A DNA stretch of 64,000 bases from Glossina fuscipes (Eukaryota > Arthropoda > Insecta > Diptera > Glossinidae), in contig NW_023998471.1 in NCBI RefSeq assembly GCF_014805625.2, forward strand, positions 1,590,875 through 1,654,874. Reading direction: 5' to 3'. The position numbers and the translations under genes are program-made. Positions 38,001 to 50,000 of this stretch are shown here, piece after piece. Position 1 is the stretch's first letter. Every line of letters starts with the position of its first letter. Under the pieces are notes generated by a model. It had not been told where the DNA came from and did no database searches. It saw nothing but the letters and a program-made list of their open reading frames with translations.

Positions 38001-41000
38001 CCCGGAATTTTTCACATCATACAACATGAGTGTATAAAAAACTAATATATAACACGTTCCTAATGGCCATTATGAAAGAGAAACAGCTCGTACAGAACAT
38101 TTGTCTCTATAGAATTTCTACGTGTTTGTAATGGAAAGCATAGATTACCTTATGCATAGTGTGCAATTGAAAGAGCGACAAAAATTCTCTCCTCATACAT
38201 GAGGGCCTGATGCAAATTTAACACACTTTTGAGATATTTCAGAAATATGAGTACAAATACTATAATATATAAGTGATGACTATAAAAGAAAAAGAAAAAA
38301 AAACAATGCTTTTGTTTATAATTTTTGTTTTTATTAAAATAGTTTGGTAATGAAAACTATAGCAAATATGCTATCGTTGTTAATTCGTTTTTTTTTTTTT
38401 TATAACATATTTTTCGGATAAAAATTATCAAACAATCCTTTAGAGGAAACAAAGATAGTAAACGTTACATTCCTAACCTCTAGTGAACGTATAAAAAAAC
38501 AACTGAGACTTATGGGCATAGATCGTCTTGATAAATATTTGACATAAGATTATGAATAGAAAAAGTTTTAAAATATATTCTCTTGTGAATCATTCACTGC
38601 TGTAACTGTAAATAGGCAATGGGTAGATGGATGATGATGAAGAACATATCTGGTATGTGTTTCTAGTGACGATATGAAAATATTCCCAATATTTTCCAAG
38701 ATATTTTCTTAATCTTGAACTCATCAATGATTATTAATATGTAAATAAATAAAGCTGCCAATGCTGACATAATAAAATATGTCCTTCCCAAGCTTAAATC
38801 AGTATCTTGTTGTTCCGTATATGTATGAAATAATCCTTTGTCTACAGGGATTGACACAAAAATCCAATTTGGTTATAAATGATTTTTAAAAATTTTATTT
38901 CCTTAAACATTATCAATATTTTTATCAAATGTTTGAACACACACACGTGTACGTACAATTCACGAGAAATTTTACAAGACATATACGTACATATCTTATT
39001 ATCGTATGTGTTTACGTCTTATATTTATTTGAATATACATATACTATGTAAATGTTTATTATTTATTTATTTCCATCGATTCGTGAGTGAAAATCAAAAT
39101 TGAATTTCCATTTCACTTATATTTTTCTTGCAGTTCCTGCGCGTCTAATCTGGGCAGCAATAGGAAAAAGTGTCGACTTACCTTGCGATCTTACACCACC
39201 GGCGCCACACGATTCGGTCAAACTTTTGTTATGGTTCAAAGATATGACTGGTATTCCTCTCTACAGGTGATCATTTCTTTTAATGAGATTATCAATAATT
39301 GGAAACAAGTAAAAAAATTATATTCGACCGTGAGCGAATCTTTTACCCCTTCACCATTATTTTAAAATCGGATGAAAAAAAGAAAAAGAATTGAATTTCA
39401 CATACACTAACATTTAGTGGGCACGGTTAATTTTGATATACTATAATATTGGATAGGCAGTTTTTCCCATTTTTGTACAGACACTACAGGGTCGTCAATG
39501 AAACAATTTTGTGCCTTTTACTGCTATAGTTTATGAGAAATGAGAAAAAAATCAAATTTTTATTTCTTTTGAAAAACTGAAGTGTTCTCAGTTTCCGTCG
39601 TACTGTGAGCGAGTCCTTCGACCGATTTTCAATAACAACCTGTCTGCAAGAACTTGCAATATTTCCGCCAAGTTTGAATTCGGCAGCTCCGTTTTCGCAA
39701 AATGGTTGCAACACACGCGAGAAAAATGTTTACAACAGACACTGCACAAACAGACAGAATTTGATGCTGATCAAGAATATATATCTACTTGGTGTGGTCT
39801 CTGCAGCTACCTGCTGGGTGAAGCAAATGTTTTAACGAAACAAATACACTGCTCATCTTTCAGTGATAGCTATAGAAGCCATTTTTACAAAAGTCAGGAA
39901 CCGTTTAGTATTACAACCCACAGCCCCGTTATCGTTAGCATTTTGCAATTAAATTCATCTATTTTTATTTTCTGGATCAGCATAAAGTTATAAATCGATT
40001 CAAGCATGTCCGTCGGTGTATCTGTCTGCCTGTATAGTGTCTGTTGTAAACATTATCCTGACCGCAAAAATGGAGCTACCGACTTCAAATTTAGCAGAAA
40101 CATTGGAAGTTCTTGCACGCTGTTTGGTGTTGAAAACGGGCTAAATCGGTTGAAGGACACATCCATAGCACCACGTACACTGAAGACACCTCTGTTTTTC
40201 AGAAGAATGTTTTTTGCTCATTACTCATAAACTATATCAGATAAGTCTATAATAATTTGAACGCATATTCTATAGACGATATCGTAGCACACGTACAAAA
40301 AGTGGAAAAAATTGGCCACGCCTACCCTGTATTATAAATTATAAAAATTTAATTTTTTTTTTCACTACCTTTATAAAGCACAGAAACTGTATAAATTCTT
40401 GCCAAGCTTCACATTTGGAATGCATCTACACATGCCCTTCTGTTCGTCTGTCCATCCACCTGACTGCGTAGTTGTGTAGTATTTGTGCTAAACATTTTCT
40501 CGCTAGGAAAAGTAAAGATATCGCCTACAGAGCAGATGCAAAAGCGTCTGAAAGTGACTTAAAAGTTTTCTAAGAACTCGTCTGCATCTCCCGCATGCCT
40601 GTGCGACAAAAGCTTTTATATTGAAAATAAAAAAAATCAGCCACGCCCACTTCACATTATACATCATAAAAATTTAGTTAGTAGGAAATTTTCTTAGGAT
40701 AACGTTGATGGGTATAAAAGATTCGTCCACAACCGAACATAATTTTTTCATTTGTTTTGTTTGAAATTGTGCTTCCAATAATCATACACGTTTAGATATA
40801 ACCATTTTCGGCTAAAATAGAATATATTTTTCGTAAGTCGTCGTTAGCATTTATGAGTTTTAGCAATAGTTTAAAGAAAAAAATTGAAAGGAATCCAAAG
40901 AAAGTTGAAAACTGCAGATTTTGAAAGCTTGCAAGGAAATGTATTAACGGCTTCTGAATGAAATATTATAGGACAAATAGTACTGCTTATTGCCTAATGC

Positions 41001-44000
41001 TTTAACAGGGACTTCTTGAAATTCTAAGGAAGTTGTTGAAGCAAAACCTTGCAAGGTCGATTGTCATGTAGTTTACCTCGCCTCACGCAAATTTTTGTCT
41101 TTTTTATCACAAAATATCAAGTTTGGGACGTTGAAGCTGCTTTCTATGGCAAAGGATCCGGAATGTAAGCCTAACTTTTTTGCGAGCACCTTTCTATGAG
41201 AAGGTGGTCCGGAAATGGTCTCATTTCATCCAAACTTTCTACATATATTGAGCACTTCGGAAACTAAAAAAACTCATTTTTGCGATAAAGTATTAAAATT
41301 GGAAATTTTATATATATAAATTTTTTTGTATATTAATCGTAAGAGTGATCCTCCAATCCTAAGATATCGCCTAAGCCTTTTGCTATGGTGTAATAAATGG
41401 TGGGCCTCTTTCAGTTCCTTTTGGGCGTGACAAACATAAGCACACTTATAACACTAATAAAGACATAAGGTTTAATTAATTACAGTACAAAATAAAAAAG
41501 AGTAAAATGCGAATATCCATTGGGTGTATTAATAAATCAGTAGATGACATATAAACATTAATTCAAACTACAAGTTCATAGTCGACAATGAAATAAATAC
41601 ATTCTCTTGCAGTAAAAGTCATCCACAGTTACTTCAGAAATTAGGAAACTACTTAATAAACATCTTCTTTAGAAAGTAAATGATCATCCAAACATGAAAC
41701 TCGCTTCAGTTTAGTTCTTTAATAATAAAAACACATATTCATAAAAGCCTAAAAGTATACCGCTGTTTATGTCATCGCACATTGTAAAGTACGCAAGCTC
41801 ATCTCAACATTAACTTTTGATTTTTTCTTTTAGTTTGGATTCGCGAGCAGGAAACATCAAGTTGGCTCCGCATGCGGCAATAGCTAGCGACTTGGGGCAA
41901 CGATTATTCTTTTCAATTGGAGATAATCCCAAGGACTCAAGATTACAAATACGAGACGTTAAATCCACTGATGGCGGGATATATCGTTGTAGAGTTGACT
42001 TTTTTAATTATCCAACACGTAATTATAGGATTAATTTAACATTAGTTGGTAAGTGTTAACATTAAAAGTTAAGAACAACTTTTGCCTTTTTTTATATCCT
42101 GCACACACTCCCTCATACTGAGATTAATAACAATGAAAACGAAGGGAAAAAATGAATTCGTCTCTTACAAAGTTCTACTTGTTCCTCGAATGTATACGTA
42201 AAACACATAAATATTTTCGGCAAAGCAAATGTAACATGCCCATAAAATTCCGGGAAATCCGTTCAACGAAAAGTTCTGGTTTAACGGACGGACAGATAAA
42301 CAAACGAACACAACTAATATAGCGCGAGTGTCTAAGATTTCACTGATATTTTATGACACCTCTGATGTGTTTTTCTAAACCTTATAATCTTTTAAAAGAT
42401 TAAGTATATTATCAGAATATAAAAACAAAATTTACATAAAGAATGCCTTAGAATTGCATTATTAACAATATTTTATATAGGTCCTCCAGAAGAACCACGA
42501 ATTTTTGATGCACAAGGCAAGGAAATATCTCAGATGGCCGGACCATTTCGTGAAGGCTATGAATTATTTTTATGTTGTCAAGTTAAAGGCGGTAAGTTGA
42601 TGAATAGCATAAAAATATATAAATATATATGTATATAAATTATATTTTAATAATATATTGATTCTACTTAGGACGTCCTCCTCCAAAGGTTACTTGGTGG
42701 AAAGAAGAAAATGAACTTTTAGGAACTAGTCATACATCTATAGAAGAAGGAGTTACAGTCATAGTTAATCAATTACTGATCAGTGCAATATCACGTGAAT
42801 ATTTTGGTTCGAAAATTCAATGTCGTGCTCAAGGAATAAAATTAATAGATCCAGTCATAAAAGAAGTGATGGTACAAATACATTGTTAGTAATAAATGAT
42901 GAACTTTTGACTGTTATATGCGTTTATAATATATATTTCATTACACGTTTGCAGTAAAGCCGGTGCAAGTAAAAATTGTTACCCCGAATGAGTTACTTAC
43001 CGCTGGACATCCCACGCCATTACGTTGTGAGTCATGGGGATCATACCCAGCAGCGAAAATTACTTGGCTTCTTGACGGAGAACCGATTAGAAATGCAGAA
43101 ATTACATCTCACAGCGATAGAGAGGTAAAATAAAAGCTTCATATGATTTGCGCGAAGAGGAAAATATTTTAATGCAAAATGTAAAAATATACTCGTATTA
43201 CAGAAAAGCAATGCTGCATTTGGAATGAATTTGAATTATTTTGCTTTGGCACAATTATCAACCTTTAACGCGAATTTTCAGCAGATATTCTAAAAAATGA
43301 AAAAATTAAGACAATTTTTAATTTCTTAATTGTTCTCGTACTGGCTCTCGTTTCTGATAACTCTACTGTACCTAAAAAATAAGCTTTGTCCGCTATTCGT
43401 ATAAATTGTAAACGCAGATTTGACGGCTCGGCTTGTCATACTACTCACAAAATTCATATAATTGGCAGATTCAAGTTATCGCAAATTTCACATTTTTTTA
43501 CATTTCATTTCTTTAAATCTCAAAATAACTGATTAGTTATACGACACATAATAAAAGACATTCCGCCTGGACCTACTACCGGAAGATCAGGTACACCCAC
43601 GTCGCAATGCTTAGAAGCAAGCTCCAGAGGCTTTGTAAAGTATTCATTTTCTTTATAAGAATTAATGTCTGCGAATGATCTGTCAGTGCGAAAAGTTAGG
43701 CACGCTCATTCGATATTAAAGGGCATTGAAATTTCAGGTTTTCTTTTTTGAAAGACAAGGATTGTTACAAAATCCGGCCTCAGACGTTTTTTTAGCCGTT
43801 TATAATCAACTGGAATCAATTTGTACATAATGAGCTTAATTAAAGTTTGCCATCTTTACAGGATTTAAATGTTACGACCAGCATATTAACCTTAAAGGTA
43901 ACATCTGAAAATAATAATGCTGAGCTGACATGTCGCTCGTCAAATCCTTGGTTTTCCGGAAGCATAGTCGAGGACAAACGCGTAATACGTGTAGCATGTA

Positions 44001-47000
44001 AGTACAAATGTCTTTTCTAGAAACGCATTCCTTTTCTTTTCTGAAATTTTTCCATGTGAAATCGTAGAGTTCATTAAGATCGCCTAAAAAATGACTTGTT
44101 CTTACAGATCCTCCCACTGTTTCGGTGCATTTAGCAAATGAAGATCCGACCAGAATAATACTCAGAGCCGAAGGACAAAATGTTACGTTAAAGTGCCGTG
44201 CGGACGCTAGACCGCCCGTTACATCATACTCATGGTTTAAAAACGTAAGATTAACTTATTATTTATTTATGCCATGGCTTTTAAAAAGCAAGATAATACA
44301 AAAAAAAATTATAATCTTTCTATCTATCTATTTTTTTCCAATTTACTTATATTCTAATATAGGGTATGCGTATGTCTGGAGAAAGTAACGATATATTACA
44401 TTTAACACAATTGGAACGCGAAAGTGCTGGTGCATACGCCTGCGGAGCAATAAATACAGAAGGCGAAACACGTAGTTCTAGTATAAGCCTAAAAGTTCAG
44501 TGTAAGTTTTTATTGGTATAAATTCGTGGACCGATTATTGAAAAAAAAAATGACCAATGATATGTTAATGAAGTATTAGTGAAGATGAGACCATTGAGAG
44601 GAAAGTCTTCAATTTCGTAAGTCAGGTATTTCTTTCCAACCGCCAAACATCCGATTACGATAGAATGAAACCAGCAGATCCCTGTGTAGGAGCAAATGTT
44701 GTAGATATTGGCTTTTATGGCTTGCTACGAAAAAACACGACGAAAGGAAGAAAACATAATCTTAACAGTTAGATGCTTAGAAATCCTAATGTGCTGACAC
44801 AGATGTCCGGAAAGAATTATTAGGAAACAGAACGAAGTGATTGATGACCTTGTTTCTAATGCGTAGTGGAATCTATATGATGAACGATTAGAAGGTTTTT
44901 AAACTTGTGTTTGATTTCAGTAATTATATGATATATGGACAAACAGAACTTAAGAAAACACCCAAACCATAATGACACATAATACCGGAAGCGTTTCACT
45001 AAAACAGATTTATACCACTGTTGGTAAGGGGGATGGATAATCAAAGGCAATCGCTTTCATATTTTGATAAATTTATTTTAATTTTCTTAATTTTGAATCT
45101 TTCTTTTCAAGATTTATGAGATCAGTTATGGCTTAATAGCTAGCAATAGTTTATATGTTTTTTCCTGATTCCTAATGGTGCACTCAACGCAATGATATTT
45201 AACTTTATGCTTCACAAAAAATGATTGTATATATACATAAAACTACTGTAAAACTAAAGATACTCATCTGAAACATGTTCGTTTTGCGAGAAATTAAAAT
45301 TTAGTTTCTATGCCATGAAAGACAGTAATAAAAAATGGACGAACAATTAAAGCACAAAAGAACTAACGGTCATTCGATGCCCTTAAGGTAAGCGTGTGTG
45401 GCTACTGACAATCCGGAAAAACAAAATGTAGAAAGAACTTTTTGATATAATATGAAAGCATTCATAAAAGCAAATTTCCAACACAAATTTTTTTGTTACA
45501 TTCTATTGACGTTTAAGCTAAAAAAGGGATCACGAAATGACCTCAATGTAACAAAAGGGCTAATATACATTATACCGGATGTTTGAATTAATTTCATTCG
45601 TTTTAATGTTTTTTGTTTTCTCTCTAAATCACGTATGCGAAACCCTTGTTACACAACTCCATCGCATCCATTTGAAAGTAGCATAGTAGCAGTAAGTTTT
45701 ACCTTCTGTAAGTGCTAGCTGTCTTTAAATGTTATTAGTAAATCTTTTTTCTAGGCCATCAAGAAAACATTTGATTTCTAAATTCGCGTAAAAGTCAAGT
45801 TACCACAGAAGGAGATCGAAAGGTTAGCACTATTATGAATAACGAGCAAAATCGCTTTATCATAATGCTTGTCTTTCAAGCGAAAAAAAAAACTATGATG
45901 AATTGAAATGATCGTTATATCGAATGTTTACTAATTACATCTATTGAATAAGCCCTCGCTGGTTTCCAAGAATTGCTGTAACCGAAGCTTTAAGGTAGTG
46001 ACTAAAACTGTGCCCTTTCCATTTGAGCGGTTTTAGCAGTAGAGAATGGTGAGAACGCGACATCTCCTGCCCCCTCGGCGGGGACCGAATCTCGCGTACC
46101 CACACGTTTTTCGCATTCTACTCTTCAAGTTCTTTTATTTGATACCCATATCGCTGGTATTATCAAGAATAAATTAATCGCGGTGTCTACCAACTTTTAG
46201 GCAGATAATATATCTTCACTTTGTCTTGTTTGCCTTATGATAAATAAGTATAAGACGTCAAAAAAGTAAAAAAAATTAAATTTGATTATTAGTAACTTTG
46301 TGCGGACACGGCCGATTGGTTCCACTTATGGACCTAGAGAGTGAAGTGGCCCGTAAAGCTAATGCGAAAAGTTTCAGCTTCCTAACTTTAATAATTTCCG
46401 AGAAACGAGCAAAAATTCAAAAATTTAATAAAGGAAAAAACGGGTTGCGCTCAGTCTACGCTCCTCTGCGCGCTTCCGCTGTGACCACTTTGGTCCATTT
46501 TCAATAAGAACCTGCGTACAGAAACTTCCAATGTTTCTACCAAATATGAAGTCGATATCATTTTTGCGACCAGGAGAGTGCCAACAGCACGCACCACACA
46601 GATCGACGGACATGGCTAAATCAAGTCAAATCAAGATTTCATGCTGATCAAGAATATATATACTTTCTAGAGTCTCTGAAAGTTGCTTTTTGGGTGTTAC
46701 ATATATTTTGCGAAAAAACAGAATGACTATACTCCCATCTTACAGTGGTGGGTATAAAAATGACCAGGAACTTATTGACACACGTAACTGTATTGAAGAT
46801 TTATCTGAGAAAATGATTTACATACATTCCAGATTCACCACGGTGTAAACCCGGCACTGAACAAACGTCGGTCGGTGCAGTTAATATGCAATCCATACCG
46901 ATCAGATGTGAAGTAGAAGCGGATCCCTTCGAATCTGTAAAATTTAGCTGGACATACAACAATACCCGCAATGTTTCGCCGGTAATGATTTAGCTTAAAT

Positions 47001-50000
47001 AGATTTATATGTAAATGGATTTACATCTATATGTATATAGTATTGAAAATTGAATCTGTACTATGTGTATTTTAGGTGCTAAATTCCAGAATACAATCGA
47101 AAGGCTTAGTAAGCACTGTGACGTATTTGCCTCAGACTGATTCTGAACTTATAACGTTAGCGTGTTGGGCTAGCAACGTCGTTGGCAGGCAAGCCGCACC
47201 GTGCTTGATACATATACTATCCGCAAGTAAGGACCATCATTTCTCTAAACGAAATGAACGTATTAACACTGTATGATATCTTTTAGATCCTCCCGAAAGT
47301 CCAAAAGCATGCGAAGTACGTAATGATACGATATTGGAAGTGGTGTGTATTGCGGGAAACGATGGCGGTCTGTCACAGTATTTTGTCTTAGAAGTAATTG
47401 GCGGAGATTTCTTGGAAAATACTGATATTTTAGCAAGCATCAATGATGTGGTTGGTAGCGCAGATAGCGAAGTATCGACCATGAATGATCAGGTAATAAA
47501 AATGAGAATTTTTATATGGCATGTCAACTTAAATTATTTAATTTCAATTATTTACTTTAATTCGTCTAAATTATAGACGAAATTCTCTTTTTATTGCAAA
47601 TATCTTTTTATAATCGTCTTTTATGACACCATAATAATGAATAATTTGATATTTAGGCAACAACTGCACCTCTATTTCGTTTGCAAGAATCGAATCCGAT
47701 CTTCCGTTTAAACAATTTGGAACCGGGCAGGGAATATCAATTCTTAGTATATGCCGTAAATGCAAAGGGACGTAGCGATCCGCCAGCAATTATTGAAAAA
47801 ATTCGCGTGACCACACAATCGAGATTGTACGGTAAGTAAATTAATCCGAGACTTACCCACATATTGTTTTTTCTATTAAGGATCTACTTTGCCGAACTTT
47901 GTGACATTTCCCGCCTTTTTTTCACAACAAAAAATATACGTCGAAAATTATTTTTCCATGACTAATCCATTATTTTAGATAAACGAACAAAAAAAAATTA
48001 CGACGGCTTACTTCCACTGCCAACATTTCCGTTAGCCTTTCCCTGAAAGTGTGACCGATGTTTTTTTGCGGAGTCTCATTATAAAGTATCCTAACAAATC
48101 GAAATTTTTTTCTGGGCTCTGCATTATCCATTCACTTTTAAATTTGGTTGTTAAAAAAACCAAGGTCATCAAAAAGTAAGACTGAACGAAACGGACGGAA
48201 AGACTTTATATCAGTTTTTGTTATTCATTCATTTATTTTTGATCAGAACTAAACTGATAGATAAATATAAAACTTTTTTCAGATGATTTCTTCTTATCGG
48301 AAGATCCAACGCCTGCTGGGACCACTCACCAAATTAGCAGCAACATTGGACTAATTGCCAATGATATTGGTGCTACGTTATCAGTTACACATGAAAAACA
48401 GTCAACTTTGCTCATTTTAGTAATTATTGTCGCTATAAGCACAACAATAGTAACGGCAATTATTGTCGCGGGAGTCGTTGTAGTTTGTAAAAACCGACCA
48501 CGACCTCCAGAACCTCAAGACGTGAGAAAAAATATGAGGTAAGTGTAAGCAATGATGTGAACCAAATTTTTAGTACGCGTAAAGCCTCCTTAAAAGATAT
48601 GCTAAATACCTAGCACTTTATGCGACAATAGCAATAATTCTAGCTAAGAGCTACCTAAAGTATTTTCTCATAGAAAATGCCCATTATTTAATTATCGAGA
48701 CCGATATGACCTCCGTTTTTGTTTTTTAATTTTCAATTCATTTTAAATGTGCTTTATTTTTGAATCGGAAGATCGAGCAAAGAACATCGAAACAAGGAAA
48801 CCTAGTTTCTTATATGATTTGTCTTTCTTCTTATATGATTTTTAAAAAAAGTAGTAAACTTATCTGATCGGTGCAGAAGGATTTCAAAAAAGTAACAATT
48901 ATACTTGAGATTACCTGCGCTTACTTTCCGATATTATAGAAAAAATTTTGAAATAGTTTGAACCATTGGTGTATAATAAACGCTTGATTACGTCTTGATT
49001 GGAATATATGCTAGTCTAAGATCTCGTGCAAATTATGTATTTGATTTTTTAAATTCATTCCCCCTTCTATAATCCAATTCATCTATGATAACAGTAAATT
49101 AAATTTGTCAAAATATAACCAACATCCTCCACGACTTCAAAAGCAAAAGCTGCTTTTGCCGAAAACTAGGAATTGATGGATGAAAAATGACCAATTTTGC
49201 GAAAGCGCTTCCAACAAGATCTCCTCCCCATTCAGCAAGCATTCTCGTGAAAATCAAGCCCGCATATGGCGGCAGGGTCTGACTTCTCCTCATTTACGAT
49301 GAAAATGTTTAATGATATTTAATGGTCGGCCATGTATGACTATAAAGTTGTTAAGTTAGGTGCAGTTATGGTATCAATACGAACAGAAATTAAATTGTTC
49401 CAGTACTTCAAAATGATCCAGAATATAGGATTTCTGAGATATGTGATTGTCTCAATCAGAACGAGAAAGTTACCATGCTCTTTGGTCATGAACATGAAAA
49501 AAGAAGGGAAAATATTTATTCTAATTGTAATATTTCTCTATTCTTATGTGTTAGTTTATCAATTATATAGTTTCAATTTTGAGTTCTATTAAGTAATCAC
49601 TTTTAAGTTGAGAAATAGATCTCAATACATTGGCTGGTACATTTAAGATATCTTAAAATTAAAGCATTCCGTCTTAAGTTGCCTTTACTCATAAAAAGGT
49701 ACGGATTATGAACGCAAATTATTTGAAAGCATACTATATAAGTCTACAGCTGATCAATTTAGGCTATAATCACGCAAGCTGACCTTTTTATAGATTTTGG
49801 AGATTTTAAAAATTAAAAAAGCACATTTTTCTTTTAATGATTATTGCATTCTTCTAAATCATATGAAATTACATATACATTATTATAGGAGTTGTGACGG
49901 CAATTACTTATTGAACACTTTTCTAATTGTAATTATTGTTATATGTATATACTTGGATGTTGGTCTCCAGATTTCCGTTTACGCCGTTTTGTGACAACTA

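Noticed and set aside
46425..46613. Identical-length 62-codon ORF in two family-1 repeats (also 61269-61457), starting MSVDLCGACCWHSPGRKN
   Set aside because: The two DNA copies are about 90% alike and most differences I counted change the amino acid. The 31.7 kb copy has an internal stop. That is neutral drift of a repeat, not a conserved small protein.
49108..49293. 61-codon minus-strand ORF in Side intron 14
   Set aside because: Normal-looking composition, but no domain or splice signals. Too little to call a nested gene.
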